60,549 bases of DNA from Eubacteriales Family XIII. Incertae Sedis bacterium (GCA_031266025.1 JAISBV010000057.1:1-60549), one strand, 5' to 3'. Counted from the stretch's first letter, positions 1-9,188 are shown. A program made the numbers and translations. The notes: a model not told the origin generated them from the sequence alone.

Positions 1-132
1 TGCTCGGTCGCGGCAGAGCCTCTCCGCGCGGTCGACGAGGCGCTGAGCTGCGGGGATGAATTCGATGTGATTATTGTGTCGGGCTCGCTTTACCTGCTCG
101 GCGCCGTCAGGGAATACTTATTATGGAAGTAA
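1..132 (+). CDS. folC: Folylpolyglutamate synthase, C-terminal end (partial)
   Basis: The reading frame is open from the first base and ends in TAA at 130-132, giving 43 residues. It contains VIIVSGSLYLLGAVR, the conserved C-terminal strand-turn of Mur-ligase-type folylpolyglutamate/dihydrofolate synthases (family knowledge: this 'GSLYLxGxVR' segment closes the C-terminal domain). The catalytic domain lies outside the window. The stop codon falls on the first bases of a palindromic repeat (129-283), so the insertion seems to have supplied or preserved the terminator of the gene. Identification rests on this single motif, hence moderate to good confidence. Confidence 0.75.
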   Translation, partial: CSVAAEPLRAVDEALSCGDEFDVIIVSGSLYLLGAVREYLLWK

Positions 133-283
133 CTACTCAAACCCCACGCCATTTTTGCCCGGCTCGGAACCTGATTCGGATTTTGGACTTCTCACGTACT
201 ACTTTGTACACTCCGAGGCACAAAATCCGCCTCAGAACCCGATCTGAACAAAACTGACGCGGCGTTTGAGTAGTTTTGATTGA
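129..283. repeat. Palindromic dispersed element, copy 1
   Basis: Ends read GTAACTACTCAAACCCC and GGCGTTTGAGTAGT; they are imperfect inverted repeats. The pairing continues inward across most of the roughly 155 bp, so the whole element can fold as one long imperfect hairpin. Related copies lie at 41358-41514, 43337-43493, 52461-52493 (fragment) and 56654-56716 (internally deleted). It fills the folC-kinase gap and supplies the folC stop. No open frame of its own is convincing. Confidence 0.8.
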
Positions 284-302
284 AATTTTTGAGTAGTAGC
301 AT

Positions 303-1223
303 ATGAAAAAACCATTCAAGGTTCTGTTGTTCTATAATCCCAATGCCGGAAACGGTGTAATCAAGAACAATCTGGATACGATTATCGAGCGATTCCAGAA
401 AAAGGGCCTGCTCGTAATTCCGGTACGCGCGGACATGAAGCCGAACCGTCTCACCGACGTGTTTCGCCGCATGCGCTTTGACGAATACCTCAAATTTATC
501 GCGGCGGGCGGCGACGGAACCATCCACACTGCGGTCAACGCGATGATAGGGAACAACACAGATATGCCGCTCGCCGTGTTTCCGGTCGGGACGGCCAACG
601 ATTTCGCCTCGTATTTCGATTTGCCGAACAAACTCGACGATATGATAGAAATCGCGCTCGAGGAGCGCTACACCTCCGTCGATATCGGCGTCGCAAACGG
701 GCGCTGCTTCGTCAACGTGCTGGCGATGGGGATGATCGCGGACATAAGCCAGAGGACGGATCCGAATTTAAAGAGTACGCTCGGCTTGATTTCGTACTAT
801 CTCAAAGGGGTCAGCGAGCTTCCGAATCTGCGGCCCGTACCCGTGAAGCTCAGCTGCGACGAGTTCAATCTCGAGGCGAGCATATATTTCATGCTCGTGA
901 TGAACGGGCGCTCGGCGGGCGGGTTCAGACGGCTCGCGCCGAACGCCGTTATGGACGATGGTCTTCTGGACGTGATGCTGTTTCGCGAAATGCCCATAAT
1001 GGAGCTCGCGCCGCTGTTGTTGGCTGTTATGACGGGTCAACACCCCGTAAACAAGAATGTCGTCTCGTTCAAGACCGCAGGGTTGCGCGTGGAATCGGAA
1101 CAGCCCATAACGACGGATCTGGACGGAGAAACGGGCGACAGTCTGCCCGTTGAGATATCGGTATTGCACAAGGGCTTGCGCGTGAATACGCGCAAGCCCG
1201 ACATGGAGGCTTCGATATGGTGA
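303..1223 (+). CDS. YegS/DagK-type lipid (diacylglycerol) kinase
   Basis: This 306-residue protein is of the diacylglycerol-kinase catalytic family, usually about 300 residues, which phosphorylates lipid hydroxyls with ATP at the cytoplasmic membrane face. The N-terminus has the nucleotide-binding YNPNAGNG motif (residues about 11-18), then AAGGDGTIH (about 61-69), the family's GGDGT signature, and FPVGTANDFA. A beta-rich C-terminal domain follows. The start is the only reasonable ATG before YNPNAG, but it has no recognisable Shine-Dalgarno; the upstream 12 bases directly follow the palindromic element. Its stop overlaps the next gene by 7 bp, implying translational coupling. The exact lipid substrate cannot be read from sequence. 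Confidence 0.88.
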   Translation: MKKPFKVLLFYNPNAGNGVIKNNLDTIIERFQKKGLLVIPVRADMKPNRLTDVFRRMRFDEYLKFIAAGGDGTIHTAVNAMIGNNTDMPLAVFPVGTANDFASYFDLPNKLDDMIEIALEERYTSVDIGVANGRCFVNVLAMGMIADISQRTDPNLKSTLGLISYYLKGVSELPNLRPVPVKLSCDEFNLEASIYFMLVMNGRSAGGFRRLAPNAVMDDGLLDVMLFREMPIMELAPLLLAVMTGQHPVNKNVVSFKTAGLRVESEQPITTDLDGETGDSLPVEISVLHKGLRVNTRKPDMEASIW

Positions 1224-1720
1224 TTGGGATCAACGAAACGGACGATTACGCGGCGCTTGTCGCGATGTTTGTAAAAAACGGACTGGAATTCACGGAGGAG
1301 GACGTAACGCGGGCCGCACACGGGCTTCCCGCGGATATCGTCAAGTGTTGGGCGGCCGTTGAAATGTCCGAGGACTGTGACGAAGCACAGAGCGCCGTAG
1401 GTGAAAAGGCACGGGCCGGCCGCTTGATCGGCGGCTGTGTGCTTGCCCTGCGCGAGGGCTCGTTCATCATCGACGGCATCGCCGTGGAACCCGAATACCG
1501 CGAATTCAAATTGGGAAGGAAAATGCTTGAAACTGCGGTGGGCGAGGCGAAGTTACGCGGCGCGAACGAGCTTTTCCTCGTCGCGCGGGCGCCCGAATTC
1601 TTCCGAAAACAGGGATTCGTCACCGTTTTGCGCGAGGACGCGCCGAATTTCTTTGAATGCTTCACCTGTCCGCAGTACAACGCAAGTTGTTTCCCGGAAG
1701 TTATGCGATTGGTGATATAG
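1217..1720 (+). CDS. GNAT-family N-acetyltransferase
   Basis: This 167-residue protein has the GNAT acetyl-CoA fold: a beta4 strand (IDGIAVEPEYR), then the pyrophosphate loop region FKLGRKMLETAV (about 97-108), and a late ARAPEFFRKQGF segment typical of the family's acceptor side. The tail carries CFTCPQYNASCFPEVMR, resembling the cysteine-containing end of short ArgA-like N-acetylglutamate synthases, so an amino acid substrate is possible but unproven. It overlaps the upstream kinase by 7 bp and ends one base before the next ATG, so all three genes 303-4223 probably form one transcript. Confidence 0.8.
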   Translation: MVIGINETDDYAALVAMFVKNGLEFTEEDVTRAAHGLPADIVKCWAAVEMSEDCDEAQSAVGEKARAGRLIGGCVLALREGSFIIDGIAVEPEYREFKLGRKMLETAVGEAKLRGANELFLVARAPEFFRKQGFVTVLREDAPNFFECFTCPQYNASCFPEVMRLVI

Positions 1721-1721
1721 T

Positions 1722-4223
1722 ATGAATACAAGACTCATTGAGCTTCTGAACAATAGGGGCGTCCTGCTCGGCGACGGCGCCATGGGCACCATGATACAGG
1801 CGAACGCCGCCGGCGTCGGCGTGTTGCCCGAGACATTGAATTTGACGCATCCCGAGATTATACGGGCCATTCACGACGCATACTTTGCCGCAGGCAGCGA
1901 TTATGTCTCGACGAACACATTCGGCGCCAATTCGCTCAAGCCCGAGCTGCGCGAGCTCTCCGTCGCGCGCGTCGTGCGGGCGGCCGTAGAGATCGCGCGC
2001 GCGTCGGCCGACGCGGCGGGGGGCCGCCTCGTCGCTCTGGACATGGGACCGCTCGGCAAGCTTTTGGCGCCTCTGGGCGATTTGACGGCGGATGAGGCAT
2101 ACGCGCTGTTCCGCGAACAGGCGGAGGCCGGCGCGGAAGCGGGCGCGGACTTCGTCGTCGTCGAAACCATGATCGATATACTCGAGATGAAGGCGGCCGT
2201 GCTCGCAATCAAGGAATGCTGTGAGCTTCCCGTGTCCTGTTCGCTCACATTCGAGCAGGACGGCCGTATGCTGGCGGGCACGGACCCCGTCACGGCCGTG
2301 CATATACTGCAAGACATGGGCATCGACCTCATCGGCGTCAACTGCTCGCTCGGCCCGCGTCAAATGCTGCCCACAGTCGAAAAAATGCTCGCCGTTTCGC
2401 GCCTGCCGCTCATCGTAAAACCCAATGCGGGTCTGCCGCGAGGTGATGGCGGACGGGCCGTGTACGATGTTGGCCCGCGTGAATTCGCGGAAGCGGCGGA
2501 GGAAATGCTCGATGCGGGCGTCGCCGTTATCGGCGGCTGTTGCGGAACGACGCCGGAATACATCAAAGCCTTGCGCGACATGCTTGACCGCAGGATCCGC
2601 GACGGAAAGTCGCCGTGCGCGCCGCGCGCCGCGCGCTTCGTTCCCTCAGCGTGTTCAGCGACGCGGACGGTGCTGCTTGACGGAAGCAGACTGCGAATCG
2701 TGGGCGAGAGGCTGAACCCTACGGGCAAGTCCCGCATGAGACAGGCGCTGAAAGACAAGGATTACGATTATGTAGAGGACGAAGCCTTGGCGCAGCTTCG
2801 CGCGGGCGCGGATATACTCGAAATCAACGTCGGTATGCCCGAAACGGATGAGACGGAGACTATGCTCGCCTGTGTCGGCAGACTTGAAAACGGTACGGAC
2901 GCGCCGCTTATGATAGATTGCACGGACGCCGGCGTCATAGAAAAGGCCCTGCGAGTCTGCCGGGGCAAGCCCGTGATCAATTCCGTGAACGGCGAGAGCC
3001 GCCGGATGGGCGAGATATTTCCCATTGTGAAGAAATACGGAACATCCGTCGTAGCGCTGCTTTTGGATGAAAACGGTATACCGGAGAGCGCGGAAGGACG
3101 GATAGAGATACTGAAAAGGATCATCGCGGAGGCCGAGAAATACGGGATATGCAAAGAACGTTTGATCGTGGATTGTCTTGCGCTGACGGTTTCGGCGCAA
3201 CAGGACGCCTGCGCGGAAACGCTTGAGGCCATACGCACAGTCAAGACGCGGTACGGACTCAGATGTACGCTCGGCGTCAGCAACATATCCTTCGGGCTGC
3301 CCGAACGCAGTTTGATAAACAGAACATTTCTCTCAATGGCTATGTTGGCGGGGCTTGACACGCCTATTTTGGATCCTACGAATCGCGATTACGCGGACGC
3401 GGTCAGAAGCGGCGAGGTGCTGCTCGGCAAGGACAGGGACGCCGCAGACTATATATCCTATATCACGAAGCTCCCAAAGCCGCCGCCCGACGAGCCGACT
3501 TCCGGTTCAGAGACTCCGAGTTCGGGAGCTTCGCGCCCGTCGGCTTACGTGAGCGGCAAGAACGCCGGATCTGCGAAAACCGCGCCGCAAACAGACGAAG
3601 CGAGGGAGCGGGAACTTGAGAGCATAATACTGCAAGGTTTTGAAGGCCGCGCCGCTGCGGCCGCCGAGACGCTGCTCGAATTCACCCCGCCGATGGACAT
3701 CATAGAAAGCGTCATACTGCCGGCGCTCGGACGCGTCGGCGACGACTATGAAAGCGGCGAGATATTCCTGCCTCAGATGATAAAATCGGCTGAAACGGCC
3801 AAGAACGCTATGAAGGTACTTCGCGAGCGCATGAGTGTCCAAGGCGAGATCATATCGCGCGGACTTATAATCTTAGCGACCGTAAAGGACGACATACACG
3901 ACATAGGCAAAAATATCGTCAAGATCGTCATGGAAAACTACGGCTACGAGATAATTGATCTGGGCAAAGACGTACCGCCGGAGCTTATAGTCAAAACAGC
4001 GAAGGAACAAGGCGTTCGCATGGTTGGTCTCTCCGCCCTTATGACGACTACGGTAGTGAACATGGAAAAGACGATCTCCCTGCTTAAAGCGGAGAACGTC
4101 GGCTGTCTGACGGTTGTGGGCGGCGCGGTGCTGAATGACGATTACGCGAAAAAAATCGGCGCGGATCACTACTGCCGCACCGCCATGGACGCGGTTCACG
4201 TCGCCGACAAATTGTTCAAGTGA
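1722..4223 (+). CDS. metH: Cobalamin-dependent homocysteine S-methyltransferase (MetH without activation domain)
   Basis: This 833-residue protein has three MetH modules in order. The homocysteine-binding barrel (about 1-290) starts with GDGAMGTMIQ and ends with the zinc-ligand motif VIGGCCGTTPEYI. The pterin-binding barrel (about 325-590) includes GERLNPTGK and DILEINVG. The B12 cap and Rossmann module (about 635-833) carry the lower-ligand motif DIHDIGKNIV and later GLSALMTTT. The SAM-dependent reactivation domain of E. coli MetH is absent, as in many anaerobes. It transfers a methyl group from methyl-tetrahydrofolate to homocysteine; a role in other methyl transfers cannot be excluded. A low-complexity Ser/Pro/Thr linker (about residues 586-625) separates the barrels from the cobalamin part. 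Its last 8 bp overlap the convergent gene on the minus strand. Confidence 0.92.
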   Translation: MNTRLIELLNNRGVLLGDGAMGTMIQANAAGVGVLPETLNLTHPEIIRAIHDAYFAAGSDYVSTNTFGANSLKPELRELSVARVVRAAVEIARASADAAGGRLVALDMGPLGKLLAPLGDLTADEAYALFREQAEAGAEAGADFVVVETMIDILEMKAAVLAIKECCELPVSCSLTFEQDGRMLAGTDPVTAVHILQDMGIDLIGVNCSLGPRQMLPTVEKMLAVSRLPLIVKPNAGLPRGDGGRAVYDVGPREFAEAAEEMLDAGVAVIGGCCGTTPEYIKALRDMLDRRIRDGKSPCAPRAARFVPSACSATRTVLLDGSRLRIVGERLNPTGKSRMRQALKDKDYDYVEDEALAQLRAGADILEINVGMPETDETETMLACVGRLENGTDAPLMIDCTDAGVIEKALRVCRGKPVINSVNGESRRMGEIFPIVKKYGTSVVALLLDENGIPESAEGRIEILKRIIAEAEKYGICKERLIVDCLALTVSAQQDACAETLEAIRTVKTRYGLRCTLGVSNISFGLPERSLINRTFLSMAMLAGLDTPILDPTNRDYADAVRSGEVLLGKDRDAADYISYITKLPKPPPDEPTSGSETPSSGASRPSAYVSGKNAGSAKTAPQTDEARERELESIILQGFEGRAAAAAETLLEFTPPMDIIESVILPALGRVGDDYESGEIFLPQMIKSAETAKNAMKVLRERMSVQGEIISRGLIILATVKDDIHDIGKNIVKIVMENYGYEIIDLGKDVPPELIVKTAKEQGVRMVGLSALMTTTVVNMEKTISLLKAENVGCLTVVGGAVLNDDYAKKIGADHYCRTAMDAVHVADKLFK

Positions 4224-4593
4224 ACATTCCTTCAATATCATTCAAAAGACGGTTTGCGGCCTCGCCGATTTCTGCGGGCGCGGTTTCATTGAAGCCGTCA
4301 AAATGAATGCCGCAAATGACGGCGACCCGGCAATTAAGCTTGGACGCCATGCGTTTGGCGAACGCGTCGCCTATTATATTGTCTAAATGACCGGTGACGT
4401 TGAATGTCGATACCGTGGCGCTGTTTTCGCCGGGTTTGTTCAGACTCGGCCGCGGCAACGCTATACTCACGGATCCGATATGCCCCGTGCCGCCTGTTAC
4501 CGTGATACAGATGTCGTTTCCGACGGATTCGACCGTTGCGCGGAGGACGCGTCCCAAATATTCAGTCTCAACAGACCGAAACGAACGTTGCAT
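4216..4593 (-). CDS. lpdD: LpdD-like small protein associated with UbiD-type decarboxylase
   Basis: This 125-residue protein resembles LpdD, the small protein encoded with gallate decarboxylase in lactobacilli and described as a prenyl-flavin chaperone/assembly factor. Visible features are a beta-rich N-terminal half with VTGGTGHIGSV, an ATVSTFNVTGHLDN segment and a C-terminal helix. Its ATG immediately follows the ubiX stop (TAG then ATG), so the two are co-translated. The matching LpdC-type UbiD is about 49 kb away at 53190. Alternative: an unrelated small protein of a ubiX operon. Recognition is by overall pattern, so confidence is moderate to good. Confidence 0.7.
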   Translation of the reverse strand: MQRSFRSVETEYLGRVLRATVESVGNDICITVTGGTGHIGSVSIALPRPSLNKPGENSATVSTFNVTGHLDNIIGDAFAKRMASKLNCRVAVICGIHFDGFNETAPAEIGEAANRLLNDIEGMFT

Positions 4594-5160
4594 CTAAGCC
4601 CACCTTGCGAATCCGGGTATAGATATTCCGAATTGATCGAGAGCCCTGCCGGCAATCTGCCTGTTTATGTCCTCAAGAGTGACATGTCCGTTGTAATACG
4701 AAACGACAGGCGGCATAATGATCGCGCCCGCGCGCGTGAGCTCAAGCATATTCCTAAGATGTATGGCGCTCAAAGGGCTTTCGCGGGTGAGCAATACGAG
4801 CTTCCGCCTTTCCTTGAGCGCGACGTCCGCAGCTCTGAGCATCAGGTTGTCGCTGTAACCGTTCGCGATACCCGCGAGGGATTTCATGCTGCAAGGCGCG
4901 ACTATCATGCCTATGGTTCTGAATGTGCCGCTGGCGATCGCGGCTCCGACGTCGTTGTTGTCGTATACAACATCCGCCGAAGAAAACAATGCGTCTTTGG
5001 ATGTGTCCGTTTCTTCAAGCAGTGTTCGTTCGGCGCTCCTTGTTATGACCAAATGAGTCTCGATATCCGGGGCGGCCGCCAATTCCCTCAGGAGCGTTAC
5101 GCCTATAACGGCGCCGCTGGCGCCGCTTATACCCAAAACAATTCTCTGTTTCCGAATCAT
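4594..5160 (-). CDS. ubiX: UbiX-type flavin prenyltransferase
   Basis: This 188-residue protein, of normal UbiX length, attaches a dimethylallyl group to FMN to make prenyl-FMN, the cofactor of UbiD decarboxylases. It shows the N-terminal GISGASGAVIG flavin-binding loop, the central VAPCSMKSLAGIANG motif (about residues 87-101) and the RESPLSAIHLRNM segment with the phosphate-binding Arg. The start is ATG at 5160 preceded (on the minus strand) by a GAGAGG ribosome site. It heads the ubiX-lpdD pair, divergent from the transhydroxylase operon at 5635, across a 474-bp regulatory gap. The presumed client is the UbiD at 53190. Confidence 0.92.
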   Translation of the reverse strand: MIRKQRIVLGISGASGAVIGVTLLRELAAAPDIETHLVITRSAERTLLEETDTSKDALFSSADVVYDNNDVGAAIASGTFRTIGMIVAPCSMKSLAGIANGYSDNLMLRAADVALKERRKLVLLTRESPLSAIHLRNMLELTRAGAIIMPPVVSYYNGHVTLEDINRQIAGRALDQFGISIPGFARWA

Positions 5161-5418
5161 GAATGCACCTCTCTCGCCTGACTATTACAATAGCGCCGCA
5201 CCCGTCAAAAGTCAAGAATTTTTTGGGCGCGCGCGCGGACGCGACGCGGGCGGACGCGTTTCGAAGCTTTTCTGTTTCCATTTTGTTATTAAGGCAATGA
5301 CAAAGAGGAATTTCATAACGCAAAGCGAGACAAAGACGCTAAATACCGCCTCCGAAAGACACGAACCATTGGGCGCAAGCAGCTAAGGGCGTCTCCGTCC
5401 GCAAGTAACCAAGCGGTC

Positions 5419-5476
5419 TTTGTGAAATATCACAAAAATTTCCGTGATTGACTGTGATTCTTCACATTGTCATATT
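5419..5476 (+). promoter_or_regulatory. Transhydroxylase promoter with two TGTGA-N4-TCACA operators
   Basis: Site 1 is a perfect dyad TTTGTGA-AATA-TCACAAA at 5419-5436. Site 2 is TGTGA-TTCT-TCACA at 5453-5466. A promoter TTGACT (5448-5453), 17-bp spacer, CATATT (5471-5476) overlaps site 2. The same arrangement with the same 32-bp offset occurs at 16759-16816. The 14-bp core with N4 is what CRP/FNR-superfamily regulators with FNR-like spacing recognise (family knowledge); no such regulator is encoded in the window. The remainder of the 5161-5634 gap shows only the divergent ubiX leader and A/T-rich DNA. Confidence 0.7.
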
Positions 5477-5634
5477 CTTTGAATTTACGTAGAATATAAT
5501 CGTAATATTATTAAGTGCGTTGTGCTTTAGTTTGACATATCCAATTTATATTCATATCTTAATAGGCGGTTTGTCTTTTTAAAGGCATTATTTCCGTGCC
5601 GCCGCAGTGCTGTTGGAATGAGGAGGAGACGAAG

Positions 5635-8253
5635 TTGGGTAAAATTGTTAGGAAGACCAATTCCACGACAGGCGGTCCTGTTTACGTCGACGTCGACGTC
5701 GATGAAAATAAGATCGTTCGCGTCACGCCGATCGACTTTACGGACGACGATGCGGAATCTTGGACGATCGAGGCCAAAGGGCGCAAGTTTTCTCCGCCGA
5801 GAAAGACGACCTATACGGCGTACACGGCGGGATATAAGGCCATGGTCCACTCGGACAGAAGATTGCTGTATCCGCTCAGGCGCATAGGTTTTGACGTCAA
5901 CGGCGACCGCAACGAATTAAAGCGCGGCGAACCCGCGGCCGGCGGCGATCCCAAATACCCCGGTTATGAGAGGATAAGTTGGGACGAGGCGCTTACGACG
6001 GTTTCAAGCGAAATGATGCGCATCAAGCGTGAATTCGGCCCGGGCGCCATTATCGCGGAGCCGAGTTCGCACCATCTTTGGGGCAATGTCGGTTATCGTC
6101 ACAGCACACTGTTCCGTTTTATGAATTTCGCGGGCATAACCTACGCGGATCACAATCCCGACTCTTGGGAAGGCTGGCACTGGGGCGGAATCCACTCATG
6201 GGGATTTACGGGCGGACTCGGCAATCCCGAACAGTGGGATCTCTATGAGGACACCCTCAAAAACACGGACATGATCGTATTCTGGTCGTCCGATCCCGAG
6301 ACAAACAACGGCATATACGCCGCCTACGAAAGCACCGTCCGCCGCAGATGGCTGAAGGAACTCGGCGTCAAGATGGTGTTCATCGACCCCTACTTCAACC
6401 ATTCGGCCGTTCTGTACTCCGACAAGTGGTTCTCGCCGCAGATAGGAACGGACGCCGCCTTAGCGGCTTCGATAGCTTATGTCTGGATCACGGAAGGCAC
6501 ATACGACAAAGAATACGTAAAGGACAAGGTTTTCGGATTCGAGGAATTCAAAGCCTATATACTCGGCGAGAGCGACGGCGTACCAAAGACCCCCGAATGG
6601 GGCGAGTCGGAAACGAAATTACCCGCGCACGACATACGTGCGTTGGCCCGCGAATGGGCGAAAAACAAGACTACCTTGGCGGCCGGCGGACTCGGCGGTT
6701 GGGGCGGCGCCTGCCGCGGTTCGACAGGTATGGAATGGGCCCGCATGATGATCGCGCTGATCGCGCTTCAGGGCATGGGTAAGCCCGGCGTCAATATGTA
6801 CAGCACGACGCAGGGCGCGCCGACCGATTCCGATTTTTATTTCCCGGGTTACGCGGAAGGCGGCATCTCGGGCGACTGCGAGAATTCCGCGGCCGGTATA
6901 GAACTTGTTCACCGCATGTTCGACGGTATTACGAGCAGACCGTCTCCTCCGAATATCAACACCGCCGCAGGCAATCACATACCGCGTCTTCGCGTTCCCG
7001 AGTGCATAATGGACGGGCATTTCGGCCCTTGGAGAGGCAAGGGTTTCGTGGGCGCCTCGATAGAGCAGCAGTTCCATCAGTATGAGTATCCGGCGCCGGG
7101 TTTCCCCAAGATGCAGATGTACTACAAGTACGGAGGCCCGCACATCGGAACTATGGGTGAGACGAACCGTTACGCGAGGATGTACCGCACGAAGAATCTG
7201 CCCATAGTCGTAAGCCAGTCCATATGGTTCGAAGGGGAGGTTCCCTTCGCGGACATCATATTGCCGGCCTGTACGAACTTTGAGCGTTGGGATATATCCG
7301 AATACGGCAATTGCGCCGGCTACATACCGGGTTCGTTCACCCAAACGAACCACCGCTTTATTTCCTTCCAGATGAAGTGCATAGAGCCATTGGGCGAGTC
7401 GAAGTCCGATTATGAGATATTCCGTCTTCTTGCGGAGCGTCTCGGCATAGAAGGCCCGTACGCGGAAGGCAAAACGGATCTCGACTGGGTCAAGCAGTAT
7501 TTTTACGCGACGGATCTGCCCAAGATAACCACATGGGAAAAGTTTACTGAAAAGGGATATGTCGTCGTGCCCTACAACGACAAGCGCAAGAAGACGCCCG
7601 GAATGCGTTGGTTCTACGAAGGACGCGAGATGGATACGCCCAAGCCCGGACGTTTTCGGCCCGGAGATCAGGTGCAGCAGAAGGGGCTTCAGACGCAGTC
7701 GGGAAGGATCGAGCTTCTTGCGAACAGTCTGCTCCGTTTCGATCCGGACGACAAAGAGAGACCGCCGCTCACCCAGTATATACCCTCGTGGGAAGGACAT
7801 CACACCGAGCGTTTCAAGAAATATCCCTTGGCCGTTGTTTCGCCTCATCCGAGATTCAGCTTCCATACGATGGGCGACGGCAAGGACGGCTTTATGAACG
7901 ACATCAAAGATCATCGAGTCAGGGTAGGCGATCACGACTACTGGATCATACGCATAAACACAAAGGACGCCGAAAAGCGCGGCATTAAGGAAGGCGACCT
8001 TGTAAAGACATATAACGACAGGGGCGAGGTTATACTTGCCGCTCAGATTACGGAGCGCGTACCTCCGGGCACCTGTCATTCATACGAATCCTCGGCGGAA
8101 TACAAACCCATCGGCGTGCCGGGCGAATCTGCGGATATAGGCGGCTGCGTCAATATCCTGAGCCCGGGCCGTTACCTTGGCAAAAACGCGTCGGGCATGG
8201 CCACCGAACATTTTCTGGTTGAGATTGAGAAATGGGAAGGAGGAGTACACTGA
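5635..8253 (+). CDS. athL: Pyrogallol-phloroglucinol transhydroxylase, molybdenum large subunit
   Basis: This 872-residue, DMSO-reductase-family protein closely follows the Pelobacter acidigallici transhydroxylase large subunit (about 875 residues). It lacks both the N-terminal [4Fe-4S] cysteines and a Tat signal, so it should be cytoplasmic. Active-site residues as I recall them from that enzyme are kept with a +2 offset: His146 (SSHHLWGNVGY), Tyr154-Arg155, Asp176, the Mo-ligand Ser177, Trp178 (NPDSWEGW) and Tyr406 (FPGYAEGG). It isomerises pyrogallol to phloroglucinol using 1,2,3,5-tetrahydroxybenzene as cosubstrate, with bis-MGD. The start is TTG at 5635, 8 bp after AGGAGG (5621-5626); an upstream in-frame GTG at 5596 has no ribosome site. 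The stop overlaps the small-subunit ATG by one base. Confidence 0.93.
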   Translation: MGKIVRKTNSTTGGPVYVDVDVDENKIVRVTPIDFTDDDAESWTIEAKGRKFSPPRKTTYTAYTAGYKAMVHSDRRLLYPLRRIGFDVNGDRNELKRGEPAAGGDPKYPGYERISWDEALTTVSSEMMRIKREFGPGAIIAEPSSHHLWGNVGYRHSTLFRFMNFAGITYADHNPDSWEGWHWGGIHSWGFTGGLGNPEQWDLYEDTLKNTDMIVFWSSDPETNNGIYAAYESTVRRRWLKELGVKMVFIDPYFNHSAVLYSDKWFSPQIGTDAALAASIAYVWITEGTYDKEYVKDKVFGFEEFKAYILGESDGVPKTPEWGESETKLPAHDIRALAREWAKNKTTLAAGGLGGWGGACRGSTGMEWARMMIALIALQGMGKPGVNMYSTTQGAPTDSDFYFPGYAEGGISGDCENSAAGIELVHRMFDGITSRPSPPNINTAAGNHIPRLRVPECIMDGHFGPWRGKGFVGASIEQQFHQYEYPAPGFPKMQMYYKYGGPHIGTMGETNRYARMYRTKNLPIVVSQSIWFEGEVPFADIILPACTNFERWDISEYGNCAGYIPGSFTQTNHRFISFQMKCIEPLGESKSDYEIFRLLAERLGIEGPYAEGKTDLDWVKQYFYATDLPKITTWEKFTEKGYVVVPYNDKRKKTPGMRWFYEGREMDTPKPGRFRPGDQVQQKGLQTQSGRIELLANSLLRFDPDDKERPPLTQYIPSWEGHHTERFKKYPLAVVSPHPRFSFHTMGDGKDGFMNDIKDHRVRVGDHDYWIIRINTKDAEKRGIKEGDLVKTYNDRGEVILAAQITERVPPGTCHSYESSAEYKPIGVPGESADIGGCVNILSPGRYLGKNASGMATEHFLVEIEKWEGGVH

Positions 8254-9056
8254 TGACACAGCAGCGCTATATGGTGATCGACGTTTCATTGTGCCACGAC
8301 TGCAACAACTGTTTCATCGCGTGCAAGGACGAGCATTTTATGAACAAATGGCTGCCCTACGCCGACGAACAGCCGCGTCACGGCCCCCGTTGGATGAATA
8401 TTCAGCGCAAGGAAAGAGGGCAGTTTCCAAGAATAGACTGCTGCTTCCTCCCCATGCCTTGCCAACATTGTGAGAACGCGCCCTGCGTTAAGGATTTCCC
8501 GGATTGCGTTGTGAAGCGCGAGGACGGGATCGTCCTTATCGACCCGGTGAAGTCGAAAGGCAAGAAGGCCATGGTCGACAGTTGCCCGCACGGCGCCATC
8601 TACTGGAATGAAGAGGCCAATATTCCGCAGAAATGCACGTTCTGCGCGCATTTGCTCGACGACGGTTGGAATATGCCCCGCTGCGCGCACAGCTGTCCGA
8701 CGGGCGCCATTCGCTTTTACAATGTCGAAAAGGCCGAATTCGAAAAGATAAAGGCGGAACAGAAGCTTGAAGCCTACAAAGATGAAGCGGGCCGCAATCC
8801 GCATGTTTTCTACAAAAATCTTTACAGGTATGAAAAGCACTTCATCGCGGGAGGCATACTGAAGAACGGCGACTGCGTCGAGGGCGCCGCCGTCAGTCTG
8901 AAAGGCGTCGCCGCTCCCGGGCAGACGACGAACTATTTCGGCGATTTCAAATTCGACGCGCTCGATTCCGGAACCTATACGATAGTCGTGAACGGTAAGG
9001 ACGCGATGACCGTTACTATCGACGCGTCCTTGAATGTAGGCAGTATAGAGCTATAA
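8253..9056 (+). CDS. athS: Transhydroxylase iron-sulfur small subunit
   Basis: This 267-residue protein matches the transhydroxylase beta subunit (about 275 residues). It has a ferredoxin part with CHDCNNCFIAC (about 14-24), a CQHCENAPC group, SCPHGAIYW and CTFCAHLLDDGW followed by RCAHSCPTGAI, consistent with three [4Fe-4S] clusters. A C-terminal transthyretin/carboxypeptidase-regulatory-like beta domain follows (about 200-267, TTNYFGDFKFDALDSGTYT), which is characteristic of this subunit. It passes or stores electrons for the molybdenum subunit. The ATG at 8253 overlaps the large-subunit stop (TGATG) and is preceded by GGAGGAG. Confidence 0.92.
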   Translation: MTQQRYMVIDVSLCHDCNNCFIACKDEHFMNKWLPYADEQPRHGPRWMNIQRKERGQFPRIDCCFLPMPCQHCENAPCVKDFPDCVVKREDGIVLIDPVKSKGKKAMVDSCPHGAIYWNEEANIPQKCTFCAHLLDDGWNMPRCAHSCPTGAIRFYNVEKAEFEKIKAEQKLEAYKDEAGRNPHVFYKNLYRYEKHFIAGGILKNGDCVEGAAVSLKGVAAPGQTTNYFGDFKFDALDSGTYTIVVNGKDAMTVTIDASLNVGSIEL

Positions 9057-9067
9057 ACTGTCAAATA

Positions 9068-9107
9068 TCCGGGCGGATTGGGCGTATGCCTTATCCGTCC
9101 GGATTTG
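9068..9107 (+). terminator. Probable terminator after transhydroxylase genes
   Basis: The stem CCGGGCGGAT (from 9069) pairs with ATCCGTCCGG (to about 9101) with one mismatch, followed by a short T-rich stretch. It separates athS from the symporter unit, which has its own promoter. The rest of the 395-bp gap (9108-9451) holds that promoter and a leader in which I see no gene. Confidence 0.5.
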
Positions 9108-9162
9108 TTATGCCCCGCAAAAAAAACCATAAAAAATTAGGAAAAAATCGAGAAACACTATA

Positions 9163-9188
9163 CTTTACAGGCAAATTTATGGTATAAT
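9163..9188 (+). promoter_or_regulatory. Candidate symporter promoter
   Basis: A consensus TATAAT lies at 9183-9188 in an A/T-rich stretch with poorly matching -35 candidates (ATACTT or TTTACA upstream). The implied leader to the TTG start at 9452 would be about 255 nt, long enough for regulation, but I see no recognisable riboswitch. Confidence 0.4.

Noticed and set aside
192-527. Minus-strand open frames across the palindromic element and the kinase start (for example 111 codons)
   Set aside because: They run antisense to a clear DagK-family gene and through a repeat; no ribosome site and no recognisable motif.
5596-5634. GTG at 5596 as start of the transhydroxylase large subunit
   Set aside because: No Shine-Dalgarno, and the extra residues (PPQCCWNEEE) do not match the family N-terminus; TTG 5635 after AGGAGG gives the family length.
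6619-8079. A 486-codon open frame on the minus strand inside athL
   Set aside because: It lies wholly antisense to a gene with strong family similarity; long antisense frames are expected at this base composition.
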